Positions 21,641 through 33,087 of a stretch of 64,000 bases of DNA are shown here, one piece after another. The stretch spans positions 2,925,832 to 2,989,831 of the forward strand of contig NW_025335468.1 in the NCBI RefSeq assembly GCF_004798865.1, written 5' to 3'. The position numbers were made by a program, and so were the translations under genes. Origin of the DNA: Varanus komodoensis. Lineage: Eukaryota; Chordata; Lepidosauria; Squamata; Varanidae. Each line of letters opens with the position of its first letter. The first letter of the stretch is position 1. The notes below the pieces were generated by a model. The model was not told where the DNA came from, searched no databases, and saw only the letters and a program-made list of their open reading frames with translations.

Positions 21641-24600
21641 GTTTCCAGAGGCAACATGCTTGTGGATACCTCATCTGCAGTCTTGAGAAGGGAGTCATGG
21701 GTAAGGGGGGGGGGGTCCATCACCTGCCACCTTCGGAGATGACATGCTCTTGGATCTTGCTCATCCACTGTTCTCTTATGGCTCTGGAGCTGGCAGCTAG
21801 CAGGACAAACAGCACCCTAGAAGAGACCAGCTTTGGCTCAGTAGCCACCAATTGCTGACTCTGAATCCAAACATGGTGATGCAATGTACAAACCTATGGC
21901 TTATAAGTCTCCAACATCACCAAATGACCTGGAGAGGGTCTCTTGGGTACGCTGGACCTAGGCCAGTTGGGGCATGTCTTTGAATTGAGGCTGATGGACT
22001 TTGGGAAATCAAGCACTGGAGTACTGGTGATGCTCCCAATGGCGCATTCTCTGTCAAGAGGCAGGCTCCTAATCCAAGGGCCGCCTCTCAGTAAACAGTC
22101 TAGCCTTGAGGCTGTGAAGAAAAGATGTCAGCCATGTTAAGGGTTTTCCTCTTTGCAGATAAGAAAGAAAGTTGGCAATGTGATAGATTGCATGCAGGTT
22201 TCACATACCATACGGATGAGAAGTGATGCTCTTGCTCAAGATGGTAAATCATGCTTTGCAGTGATAAGCAGATGGTCAGGTTGTTCCCAGTGACAAACCA
22301 CTGTAAAAGGGAAATGAGTTCTAGCAGCTGGGAAATAAGTAAATAACAAGTGGGTTGAAAGTGACTTGTAAGTTTGTTTGGGGTCATCCTTATTTATTAC
22401 AATAATTTTAAATATAATGAGCTGTCAAATCAAGTTTGGAAAAGCATGCAGCTGGCTCAATGCAAAAAACATTACATGAAAAGTGTTTTTATACACACAC
22501 ATGTATATTACATACACACATTCATACTTACATGAAGAGCTTCTCTCTCTCCCCTTCTCTCCCTCCCTCCCTATAACCACAGGGACTGAAAGCATACCCA
22601 TGGTGAAGTTGGGTGTAGCATTCAAAACTCTCAGCCTCCTATCTTATTCATAGTGCTGAAAATGAGCATGCTAAATTTATGAATGAGTTCTAGTACAGAA
22701 GGGCTGAAGAACCCTGCTGGCTCCCCAGTCTAGCCAGCTGAGACGAATTCCTCCTGGCGGTGGCTGAAATCCTGCAGTTCTGCTGGAGGAATCCCTGCTG
22801 TTCTCCTGGACCTGAGTACCGAAGCAGCAGTGGTGACCGCCCCCCCACCCCACCCCATGCATCCCTCTCCCTCCCACTGGGAGGAACACACTCCTATTAC
22901 ATACAGGGTCTTGGGTGTGTCCTCTTGGGGCCAGCGACCTTCAGAACATGCCCCTGTGGCTCCTTCCCCCTTTCTTTGGAGGATAAGACCAAGTTGCAGA
23001 CTGAGAGGATGTGGATGGGATGAATTCCTGTTGCAAATATTAGTATGAACAAAAGAAAGGATCTCACAGTACACTAGTGGATTCTTCAGACCATACACAA
23101 ACTGGGAATTATTGTACCAGTCCCATCAGTTTTGCCATCCCCCCGCACTCAAACTGCTGCATTGTACTGCCTCCAGAGACTAATATAAGAGTTAACATTC
23201 ATGTCTACAACAAACATGCAAGCAAGAGTTTGGATGCAGACTAAATTGCTTGCGCTTTAGTTCCACTGAAATCATAGGGTTTATATTAGTCATGGCTAAC
23301 TTGTCCCATCGATCTGGATGGCATGAATGCTTGTTCTGACCCAGGGTGATGATTCCATTCGGGTTTGCCCGAAGCACATTCTCAGCTGCCCGGATTTAAG
23401 ATGGAAATCACAGCCCACTGGCTTCTTGACCAATGTTGCAGCCAGCTACAGGGATAGTCAAAAACCTGTAAATACTTCATAGAACATCCTCAAAGACTGA
23501 CAGAGTAGGGTGGGGTGGAAAGATGAAAAAGAGATAAAAGTCAGATACTGGAGCACATTTGATAAAGGAAATGAGCAGTCCGGGTTTGTAAACAGAATCC
23601 ATATTGCACTGCAGCAGTCTGGTTGTGCTTCACAACCTTACATGGCAAAAGAAAGGCTGTGTTACAGAAAAAAGGGGGGAAAAGCCCTTGGAGGTAGAAT
23701 TATGAAACTCTGCTAGCTTCATTTGTAAATGTCATGCAGTTGTGGTTCTCAGCCCAGTCTGTTCCATGTCTGTTCTACTTGCACTGTTCTTTGTACAGCA
23801 AAAGGATCTGTTGCCTGCATGAAACATAACACAGCCCCATCTCTGAACATTATTTGAGGGCAACTGAAATGTTTAGTTAATCTTAAACAAGAGTGCTCCT
23901 TGGATATGGTTATGGATATGAGTGGAATGCAGATTCGTTGAAAGTCAAAAGCAAAATAATATCAAGTAACCCTGCTAGGCTCTTATAAATGAGTGGGGAA
24001 CAAGGAGATGGTTCTTCCTGGTAAGTAAATTTCAGTGATGGCACATGAAATCAGCAACTCTCACACTCCCTCTCTGTCTCCCCCTTCCCCCTCCCTCCCT
24101 CCATACATACATACATCCACACACACATATACACATATAAATTTTAAAAAACCTGAAACTAAATTTATAACCCTTTGAAGATGGAGTCCTGAAGTTTGCA
24201 ACCCTAAGTGTAGTAAAAGTCCCATTAAATACAATAGGCGTATATTTCTGAGTAAACTGACATAGGATGCTGGTGTATGTATCAGACCAATTGTTGTCAT
24301 GGATTCACACAGTTCGTTCATCTTTACCCAGAATCTGGATGGGAAGGTAAAGCGTGGCATTTGGATGGAGTTGAGCCCTCACTCCTCCAGGGCCTCTCTG
24401 GGTACTTCAAAACAAGGCTTTTATAGCAGCATTAGCCTTCCACATTAATGACATTTTATGTGATGCCAGATGCTGTTGAATTCCCCTGGTGTTTTCCCGT
24501 AGCGTCTTCCATCTTTTCTCATACTGCAGGAAATCCATTAAGCAAGAAAAGGCAGAGTAGCTGCACAAGGCCTCCTGATGGGTATTGCTGAAAACCCTCC

Positions 24601-24922
24601 GTATGCCAACACCCTCTGCTTAGGCATCGCTCCTTGTTTTTATTAACAAGGCCCCTTGGGGGTGGGGCAGGGCTACAAGTTATGGGAGCAGACCAGGAAG
24701 AGAAACGGTAAGCATGCAACCAAGAAGCAATGAATGGGAAAGGTTTCTCATGTCGGTATGTGTGTCTGTGGCTCATGTATTCCTACCTTAACTCAGCATA
24801 AGCAGAGCTGCAGATAGTTCAGGACAAATGCGACAAAAAGTGTGCTACTGACAGCAAGAGAATGAATAGGTTCATGCAGCATGACAAGCAATCTTGTCTA
24901 ATTATCACAGTTTGGAGGGGGT

Positions 24923-24978
24923 TACCATGATCTACTTGATCTGACAAATGATCAAGTGATTTCTATGTTATCATGGTA
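24923..24978. repeat. Nested inverted repeat
   Basis: The outer arms are TACCATGAT and ATCATGGTA. Inside them are CTTGATC and GATCAAG. Both pairs are perfect, giving a two-step stem. The purpose is unknown, possibly the core of an old MITE. Confidence 0.6.
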
Positions 24979-25320
24979 TCCATCCTCCCTACTTTATCCT
25001 TCCATTGTGGGTACTTATCCCATCAGTCACCACACCTGAAGTTCAATCCCAAGATGCATCAGTTCCTGCCTACCTTGTCTACCTCTTCTTCATTGGCCCA
25101 AATGTCTATTAATAGGCAGAAGAAGACCGGAGAGGCTGCATGGCTGGATTTGGAAAAAAACAGCCATGGTGGTGTGAAGAAACCATTGAGCAAACTGTTG
25201 CGTCATATCATAGTTTTTAAAGACCAAATGTGTGATGGTGAAATGCCACAACTGGGATGAGACAACACAACACACCAACAGTGGTTACCTCCCACCGCCC
25301 CTGCCCCCGGCTGGGCTTCC

Positions 25321-25339
25321 TGTGTTGTCTGAACCCAGC
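25321..25339. repeat. Interspersed repeat core, 19-mer shared with 42311
   Basis: TGTGTTGTCTGAACCCAGC occurs identically at 42311-42329. Surrounding bases (GACAACACAACACACCAACA upstream at 25260) suggest a terminal inverted repeat of an unclassified DNA element. Confidence 0.6.
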
Positions 25340-26395
25340 TAATTCACATGTTATGAGAAGCAATGGCAAATGTTTGCCACTGTTGGTCTGTCATGACAAT
25401 TGAAACCCAGCCACAGTGTGGTACATGAGTTTTTCTGAAACCATAGAAAGTGCCAATAGTTTGTTCTAAGATTTCCATGCTTCACTGCAGCTTCCCATGA
25501 TGTTCAGACCCATGAGCTCCATTTTACTGTTGGTGGCAAGGAACCACTGTCAAGTCCTATGGAAAAAACAGCAATGGAAGGGCCTGTTCTAAGCATCTGA
25601 TCTCTACTGCTCACAGCACCCTAACAACACACATCATCAATTGCTTTGTTTTTATCAGCTGAGTGATGTGCCCTTCACCTTATTTCCTCTCTGAAACTGG
25701 AAGAAAGCAAGTAAATGCACAAAGAGGAGGGAACTGCAGCAAAAGTGCTTGCTTTATTTTAATTTTTAAAAAACCCTTTGGGGGCTGGGATGGCTTGGCA
25801 GCTTTACAGCAATGCATTCAGGAGGAGGCAGAGGGACAACCCATATTTTAAAACCTCAGCAGACCAATCAGGAATAGGCAACAGAGTTCCATAGGGAACA
25901 ATGCAAAGCAGAGGAGGATTTTGCTTGCAAGAGCTGCTGGACCGCATGACAAGAGCAGGAGGATGGTGTGGAGAGTGCACAAACTGTGTTGCAGTGGGAA
26001 CTGTGTGACTGTCTGACCAGCAAGTTGAGACAAATATCTGCACACTGTGGAAACAGCACAGCATCACTTGTGTTGCTGACCAAGTAGCAGAGGCTCCCTG
26101 GAAGACCTTCATTCGAAATCAGAAGAAGACTTACCCTGTGCTCATGTTCCTTCCCTGATCCAGGACTCTTGCTTGCTTCCATGTCTCTCAGAGAAGGGTG
26201 TCTTTGGCTGACAGTTCCTGGATCCAACCTGGAATCTGCTACCAGAGCTAAATTCATGACTGAATGAGATTGAGAAGGCAGCCCCTGAATTTAGCTGCTT
26301 TCCTGGGACAGTAAAAACAGCTGTTGTCAAACACCCAGCAGAGCACCATGCAAGGATAGGCTGGACATGCGCGTGGTAGACATGCCATGAGCGGA

Positions 26396-26470
26396 GCTGG
26401 CTGGAGCTGGGGGTCAGGCTAGATAGCCCAGGAGGCACCTTCTGGCTTGCTCTGCTCCTATGTTTCTATA
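26396..26470 (+). mobile_element. CR1-clade LINE extreme 3' end
   Basis: GGTCAGGCTAGATAGCCCAG followed by GAGGCACCTTCTGGC and a CTCCTATGTTTCTAT terminus is the typical 3' end of this LINE family in plus orientation. Confidence 0.65.
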
Positions 26471-26694
26471 CCTGGTTTGTGAGCTCTCTTGGTGAGTCAC
26501 ACGTTGCAAGCCACACCATGCTGGTAGAAGAACACCTGCGTTGCACACAGAAGGTCCCAATCTCTGGCATTTCCAAGTAGGATTTGCAAATCTGGAGAGC
26601 CACTCCTCTCCACTGTGTACAATATTGGACAGTCCACACGAGATGGACTGAAGGTCTGGCTTGCTATAAGGTGGGCTACCATGTGCTTTAACTG

Positions 26695-26815
26695 AATTAA
26701 TACAGATGCAGGAAACTTCAAATGTAGTTTTGTACTACAGTTCTCATCAGTCCCACCCATCATGACCAGTGGTTGGAGAATGTGGGCATTCTAACCTGAA
26801 ATACCTGGAGGAAGA
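26695..26815. mobile_element. Palindromic MITE copy
   Basis: It contains TTTTGTACTACAGTTCTCAT in the left arm and a decayed right arm ending AACCTGAAATACCTGGAGG. One of the more diverged members. Confidence 0.5.
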
Positions 26816-27890
26816 CACTGGGCCTCCTATCTCAAAAGTAATTGTTGGTGAAGTCCCTTTATTAACCTTTTTAGCATTACATTCCTTGTAGCTATGCAGA
26901 TGCCTTGTAGCTAGCAGTGTTTGCATCTCTCCCAACCCAAAAAAATAACATCCAAATCAAACCAGTGACTTCCTTAACAACGCCTCAGTAGAGAAAGTGT
27001 TCAATCTGCAGATGTAAATTGCTTGTGCTCCCCTTTATTTTTTTCTTGGCAAGCCCAGTGCTGTGCCAAACATCTAATCAGGCTCCCTTGAAAAGAGCTG
27101 TGCATTTTCTCCCTAGGCTTTGTGATTTATCTTTTACATTGCCAGGCAATCTGCATACCATCCATTGGATTTTCAACTTCAGAGCCTCTGGGTTCCCTCC
27201 AGGTCCCACACAGCAGAAAGAGCATTTTGATCTTTTCTTCAGGATTTGGAGGCCAAAATAAGAGGTATGAGACCAAAGAGGAGAAAGATACAAAGGAATG
27301 ATAAATGCATCAATCAGCAAGAAGATGGATTGTTCCATTTTAGCACATGGTTGCAGGACTTCTTTCAGGCAATCTGAAACTTTAGTCAGATAAGCACGTC
27401 TACCTTGATAATGCTGGAGACACTGCAGCTAAATTGCTTCTACTGGAGCACACTTAGGCCATTTCCATCAGCCCCAGGTAAGGCTGTTCACCTTTCCCCC
27501 GGCAGGGCTCCTGCAATGGCAAGCAGAAAGCTGGCATTTGAAGCCTTTCTCCATCGTTTTCTCTGTATGCTGAAAAGTTTCCCTGGATGACCTTCTCCTG
27601 CCAAACAGCTGCTATTCAAATACAGAAAGGCCACAACTTCAGTCTCAGGACAAGTCTATTTGCATGAGCACTAAAAATGTGCCTATGTCTTTGGCTAATG
27701 TTGATGTGTTATATTTCTTTCTGTTACTGCTACTTAGACATATGTAGGGTTGATGGGGTATTTTCTTATTGATGCTATTATTAAAAACTTGTGTATTTGA
27801 TTTTTTCCCTGTTAAACTGTCCTGTGAGACTATAAATATAATTCAGCAGCAGCAACACCTCTGGGAAACCAGGCAGTCTGTGACAGCTTC

Positions 27891-28005
27891 TCCATCCAGA
27901 TGGTTTGGATTACATTTCCCAGCATTCCTGAGCATTGGCCGTGCTGGCCTGGGATGATGGGAGCTGAAGTTTAAACATCTAGGGGACAAAGCTGAAGGAA
28001 GGCAG
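27891..28005. mobile_element. Palindromic MITE copy
   Basis: The left arm is CCAGATGGTTTGGATTACAT. The centre is CATTGGCCGTGCTGGCCTGG. The right arm is GATGATGGGAGCTGAAGTTT followed by AAACATCTAGGGG. The fold-back structure is clear. Confidence 0.65.
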
Positions 28006-28206
28006 TTTTAGCCTATGGTTCCAGACCGATTTTGGCATTCCAATTGGAAATCCTCAAAGTGCATGTTTGTGGTGATATGTCAAATACATCATCCTCAGAA
28101 TGGGAATATGAACACACAATTGCCTAGAGATCGGCACTTGTTCAAGCAGTTGTCTGAAAAGGCCCACTGTGGGGCACCATCATACACTGAAGGACAGTCT
28201 TTGGGA

Positions 28207-28520
28207 AAGTCATAGAAACATAGGAACAGAGCGAGTCAGAAGGGGTCTCTTGGGCCATCTAGTCTGACCCCTTCTCCCCCCTGGTTCCAGCCGGCTGCTC
28301 ATGACATGCCCACCATGTGGACATCCAGCCTATCCTTGAACACCCGCACCGATGGGGCCTCAACGACCTCTCGTGGAAGCCCATTCCACATCCTCGGGAT
28401 CCTAACTGTCAGGAAGTGCTTCCTGGCATCCAAATGGAACCTTAGCTCCCTGCGCTTTGCCCTGTTGGAGCGTGTCCTGCCTTCCTCTGCAGGGTAGAAC
28501 AGGTCTCTACCCAACTTTGA
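28207..28520 (-). mobile_element. CR1-clade LINE 3' end with ORF2 C-terminus
   Basis: The minus-strand frame 28514-28299 reads GRDLFYPAEEGRTRSNRAKR and then FLTVRIPRMWNGLPREVVEA and PSVRVFKDRLD, ending in a stop. This is the C-terminal WNxLPxEVVEAxSxxxFKxxLD block of CR1-type ORF2. The 3' UTR is very short and ends in a TTCCTATGTTTCTATG terminus. No break is seen within these 72 codons, so it is a comparatively young, severely 5'-truncated copy. Confidence 0.85.
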
Positions 28521-29529
28521 CTTTGGGAATCTCCTAGATTAATGGCATGGGACAGGTACATGGGTGGAACCTGAGGAACCATTAATGGTCTCTAGAAAAT
28601 CTATCTCTGCTCATCTTGAATTTTAGCAAAATCATGACCTTCTCTACCTGCACTGCTGTAACCTCCTAAATCCAGTAGTTAGGGGGGCAGCTTAGTAGAG
28701 GGTGGCCCTCCTCTAACCCTTCTCATCTGAGCACTGACAGGAACATTTGAGAAAGCTGAAAATTTATATCCAAATGTAAATTCATATAGAAAGTGCCATT
28801 AATATATTCGGCTAGCCTCTTTCTTGTGGCAGAACTTCTGGGATCAAGCTATGTGACAGGCAACACTTAACAGAGGCATAGACTGGAGAGGTGGCGATGG
28901 GAAATATATGTTCTGCTCTCATCTTTCATGTAGCAGTAACTAGGGACAAGGTATCTGCCAGAACAAAAGGTGGGAAGCTGTTTCGATGCATGAAGTATTT
29001 ATTAATTTGTACCCCATCTGTCTACCAAAAATAGCACTCAACATAGCTTACAGAACCAATTAAAATCAATTTAAACAAAAAAATTTGATTAAAACAATAA
29101 AACAACAATTACAGAAGACTGCTTCAAGAATTCTAGAATCTGATCTTTATTCTTACTCATACATGCACCCCCTGTAAAATATGTATGCATTATAGTCATG
29201 TTTAATTTATAAATGGGAAAGAGAAGCAGTGACGTACCAACAGCAGTGGGGAGGCTTAATGGCCAGGTGCACACGCATCTCAGCAGTGACTTGTCGTCAC
29301 TGACATTTATCAGCCATTAAGAGCTCCTCAAGTAAATGGACAAGATCGCCCTGCAGCTTGAGGCCAGGTTGCTCATATGCACCTGGATGTCCACCCCTTA
29401 AGCTGGATCCATGCCTTGTCTACAGCTGACTGACTCCGCTGAAAAAATCCTGTTCTTGATGAAGCAAAGCAACAGTGGCCATCCATCTTGATAGCTGTTT
29501 GGACTCTGAGGCTGTCTCCCATTCCTTCA

Positions 29530-29755
29530 GGTAAGTTGCTATCACAACTTTCACCAACCTTCTGTCTTCCAGGTGTGTTGGATTACAACCATGGTGTTCT
29601 TGAGCCTTGCACATGCTGCCAGGAGTTGATGGGACCTGAAGACCAAAACATCTGTAAGTGCAGTTTTGGATCCGGGAACATCAAGGGATGTGGAGTGGGA
29701 ATGATGGGAGTTGTAGCTGGCACCTTTGGAGGGTCTCACTCTGGGGAAGGCTATG
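29530..29755. mobile_element. Palindromic MITE, apparently composite
   Basis: Two right-arm-like segments occur (GAGTTGATGGGACCTGAAGA with CCAAAACATCTG, and GGAATGATGGGAGTTGTAGC with TGGCACCTTTGGAGG) behind one left arm (GTGTTGGATTACAACCATGG). This is best explained by one copy inserted next to or into another. Confidence 0.5.
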
Positions 29756-31074
29756 CGAAATAACGGAATTGAACCAGCTACCTTTGGAGAGAGCTACCCT
29801 AAGCACTCCTCTGGGGCTCAGAGAGGAAGCAAGTTTGCAGCCAGCCAAAGCTGGCCTGCCACAAGTGCCAGTGCTGAGCAGCTGCTGTTCCCTTTCTGAC
29901 CTTCTCTCTCATGGCCAGCTTTGCCCTGCTCTGGGACCTGCGCTGGAGCTGTGCTTCCAGGGCAGATCAGCTGTCCCTCTCCAGCAGTGCAACTCCTTCA
30001 TTCCTTATATGCTGATGAACTGCAAGGCTAAGGGGGTTATTGTGCCAGTCCATGACTGGAGGAGGCCCACTAGGTAGACTGGGCTCCCATTTAGAAAGAA
30101 AGGCCCCTTGTCCTTGTAGATATAGGGCAGACCATTCAAGTACATTCCAATCATTCTGCCCAATTGCCTTGTGAGAAACGAGCTTGCTACCGCCTTTCAG
30201 TGCGTTCCTGGAGAAAAGAACCCGCAGTGGCTTTTTTCTCTGGCCCATGCCAGTCACACATCGCCCAGCTCTCATGGCGTGTGAGTTGCTGTGTCGCCAC
30301 AACCTGGCAATGTACACAGTAGGGAGGTGGTCGCCTCCAGACCATCCCAGCATCCACAGCTCGTTGCAGGGAGCAAAATCCCAGCTATAATCAGGCATCA
30401 CAGGGCTCTGCAGAGTGACCACTTCTCCGCAAAAGTGACTTCCTGGTGCATTTTTAATTCTGTCTTATTTTGTCCCTCCTTGTGAAATAGTGAATAGTTC
30501 CCATAGAAAGCAACAAGGAAACCGGAATTTTGTGATTGAGCATAACCAGCTCCAAGCAACAAGTGGTTGATGTTAATTCTAGCTCAGGATTTATTTCTTC
30601 ACATTTTTTTAACACATTTATAATCATTTTTAAACTGCTGAGGTAAATAAAGTCTACCATTATAAATGTTATGATGGGAGATGCTGGCTGAGTATGGATT
30701 GCATCAGCCCTGCAAAGTCATCTATGGTTCTTATACCAAAAGTTTTGGGAGGGAGCCTAGTGAATGACAGGCCTGCAATAGAACTCAGACTTGCTACGTC
30801 CTCTGCTGGTGGGTCAGTTTTGCTTGTGATGTGTTGTCTTTAGAGAAATGCAGTTTGGCCCACTGTGACGTTCAGGGCTAGGAGATCCCTTACGTAAAGT
30901 TTAGCAACAGTGCCATTCTCTATCAAGAGCGGTACATCTCATTGAACCAAATGGACTGCCTTGTTCCTTTGAACCTGCATCAGCCGCTCTGCCTTAACAC
31001 TCGCAGTCCACGGGGGCTCTCACTGTCCTGCAACTTGCCATCGCTTCCCAGGAAGCTGCATAGAAATGTTATAG

Positions 31075-31099
31075 TAATAATAATAATAATAATAATAAT
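31075..31099. repeat. (TAA)8 microsatellite
   Basis: There are eight uninterrupted TAA units without a recognisable element attached. Confidence 0.95.
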
Positions 31100-31596
31100 G
31101 TGAACGCAAGCAGGTCTTGTGAAAAGGTGCTCTTTCTGAGCTTCTGCCCAGCAGAGATTATCTTTTGCCCTGTCGGTACATATGGGGAAAGAGGGGGAGT
31201 TGTTAATAGTGAGGGCAGAAGGATGCTTCCCTTCATTAACTATGCCATACTTTTAATTTGCTTCTGACCTCACTGCTACAGTACTTTCCCTCGCCCCATA
31301 TGCACTTTACATACACGTGAAAATCCCCATTATAGTCCCTGCATCTGCTGAAGTGGACTCTAGTTTACAAAATCTTTTCCAGAATAGACTCGTAAGTGTT
31401 TAAGGTGTCAGAGGACCCAGTTGCGTTGCTAATAAAGTTGCTTAGATGTGGTATTTTTGCAGAAGTCATATGGCAGGGCCATGTGAGAAGCAAAGATGAA
31501 TGTTGAATGTTAAGTGAAAAGAGGTGGTGCCTGACTCCCGGCCCTTTCCCCAGAGTTCGCTTTAACGTCCATTTCCAAGTGGAGTACTAGAGGTAT

Positions 31597-31838
31597 TATT
31601 TATTTATTTATATTGCGATTTATATCCTGCCTTTTTCCTACAAAGGGCTCAAGGCAGCTTACATCATTCTCTTCCTCCATCTTATCCCCACAACAACAAC
31701 CCTGTGAGGTAGGTTGGGCTGAGAGTCTGTGACTGGCCCAAAGTCACCCCGTTGGCTCCATGACCGAGTGGGGACTAGAACCCGGATCGCCTGAGTCCCA
31801 GTCCCGTGCTCTTAACCACTATACCACACTGCTCTCTA
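31597..31838 (-). mobile_element. MIR-like (CORE-type) tRNA-SINE, copy 1
   Basis: On the minus strand this has a tRNA-like head (TAGTGGTTAAGAGCACGGGA, box-B-like GGGTTCTAGTCCCC). The body is CCAACGGGGTGACTTTGGGC CAGTCAC. The 3' tail is AAGCTGCCTTGAGCCCTTTG followed by an AAATAAATAAATAA end, as mobilised by L2-type machinery. It is highly similar to copy 2 at 37684-37920. Confidence 0.8.
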
Positions 31839-31887
31839 GTGCATACGCCTACAAATGAGCGCACACAGTAGTGTGATGTACAGTAGA

Positions 31888-32125
31888 GCAGTGGTTTTCA
31901 GCCGCCAGTCCGCCATGGACTGGAGCTGGTCTGATGGAGATTTTCTGCCAGTCCATGGTGGGGGGGCACATCCTGCTCGCTGTGGACCAGTGCAGGGGCT
32001 GGCTGTGCTCCACCACCTCTTCCTCGGTTGGCGTTGTGTTCGTGGTGGGTGCACAGGTGCTGCCAGGGAGAGACATCTTGGTAGGAGCTGCCTGGGAGCC
32101 ACACCATGCCAATTTTGGTATTTTG
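31888..32125. mobile_element. Possible hAT-like element, one end only
   Basis: CAGTGGTTTTCAGCCGCCAG looks like a hAT terminal repeat. The interior has CCATGGACTGG/CCAGTCCATGG inverted matches. No matching right end was found, so the boundary at about 32125 is a guess. Confidence 0.35.
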
Positions 32126-32521
32126 TTCTTTTGCTGGCATTTTTAGTTGCTCAGGTTCTGGTTGTTTTGGAGAATTTTCATTGTTTAGGTATTGTGTTTG
32201 GAACCTAATACAAAGAATACTTTTTTGCTTCTGCCTCAGCAGTCTCTGAGGTGGGTTTCCTGTTTTTTGCTGGTTCCTGCGCGTGCTTCAATGTTTGCGT
32301 TTTCCGTGACTCTGCTGAAGCGCCTTTGCATTTCGTTCTGTATCACGGAGCGGACACTGGTCTTGTACTTCCAGGAATGCATGGAAGATGCTTTCCTAAC
32401 CCTAACTTTCCATCATCATTGCACGTCGGTATGTGCTTGAGCGCCGGCAGGGCGCGCGTGACTGGATGCTCTATCTTATGTCTGATCCGTGTGCGGGGCT
32501 GGATCGGTACTGGGGGCAAAG

Positions 32522-32551
32522 CAGGGGCCCGCCACAGATGGCGGGCCCCTG
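32522..32551. repeat. Perfect 13-bp inverted repeat (4-base loop) upstream of the RERG-like gene
   Basis: CAGGGGCCCGCCA and TGGCGGGCCCCTG are separated by CAGA. They would form a very GC-rich hairpin in DNA or RNA about 440 bases upstream of the start codon. Confidence 0.9.
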
Positions 32552-32611
32552 GCCAATGCTGGGCTTAATCCGCCCCTGCCATGCCCGCCCGTACGGTGCC
32601 GGGGGCGCAGT

Positions 32612-32683
32612 CCCACTTAAGCGCGACTTCTCCGGCCGCCGCTTGCGCCCACTTAAGCGCGACTTCTCCGGCCGCCGCTTGCG
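32612..32683. repeat. Exact two-copy 36-bp tandem repeat in the CpG island
   Basis: Two adjacent identical 36-base units begin CCCACTTAAGCGCGACTTCT and end CCGCCGCTTGCG. They lie 308 bases upstream of the start codon, in probable promoter or 5' UTR sequence. Each unit carries the palindrome CTTAAG beside GCGC. Confidence 0.95.
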
Positions 32684-32900
32684 CCGCCTCGAGCCGTCCC
32701 TCGCCTTCTGGAGGGCCCTGCTCTTTTGTCGCCGCCCTGGGGGGGCTCCCGCGATCCCGAGGAGACGAATAGAGGCGGCGGCACAGCCCCTCCTGGGCGG
32801 AGCTCGCCTCTCCGCCCCTCCCGCGGCTGCCGACGCCGCCCGGCGGCGGGTTCAGTGGCAGAGCCGGAGCCCGGGCGCGTGGGGCTCCCCGGAACAGCGC

Positions 32901-32924
32901 CAGCAGCAGCAGCAGCAGCAGCAG
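32901..32924. repeat. (CAG)8 in presumptive 5' UTR
   Basis: Eight pure CAG units lie 66 bases upstream of the start codon. It is likely length-polymorphic. Confidence 0.93.
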
Positions 32925-32990
32925 CCTGCGCCGGTCGCGGCGCCCTGGCCATCGCCTGCCCGCACCGGTCGCGCCCGCCTCGCCGCCGCC

Positions 32991-33087
32991 ATGAGCTTCC
33001 CGCGGCCCCTGCGCCGCTCCGTGAGCCTGAGCCCAGCGCGGACCCTGCGGCTGGTGGTGCTGGGACAGGGCGCCGTGGGCAAAACAG
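32991..33087 (+). CDS. RERG-like GTPase coding exon 1
   Basis: The exon has an ATG in a GCCGCC context, 32 codons plus one base, and donor ACAG|GTACCG. It carries the basic N-terminal extension and the complete P-loop GQGAVGKT. The frame is open far upstream because of the CpG-rich composition, so an upstream in-frame start cannot be excluded. Confidence 0.85.

Larger units (their letters stand above)
21641..26394. other. Intergenic, no gene recognised
   Basis: The stretch holds simple repeats near 22490-22570 and 24060-24150, a degraded interspersed repeat near 24180-24290 (CCCATTAAATACAATAGG type) and a small hairpin at 24923-24978. There are no exons I can support. The 129- and 102-codon frames near 25800-26260 overlap in several frames and look random. 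Confidence 0.45.
28521..31590. other. Intergenic, no gene recognised
   Basis: It contains an L2-tail-like AT-rich stretch on the minus strand near 28992-29110, a MITE pair at 29530-29755 and (TAA)8 at 31075-31099. The 151-codon minus-strand frame at 29967-30422 overlaps other frames and resembles nothing I know. Confidence 0.45.

Noticed and set aside
29967-30422. 151-codon open frame on the minus strand
   Set aside because: It has no family resemblance and overlaps other open frames of similar length.
32391-32412. CCTAACCCTAAC, a possible interstitial telomere repeat
   Set aside because: Only about two CCCTAA units are present, which is expected by chance.
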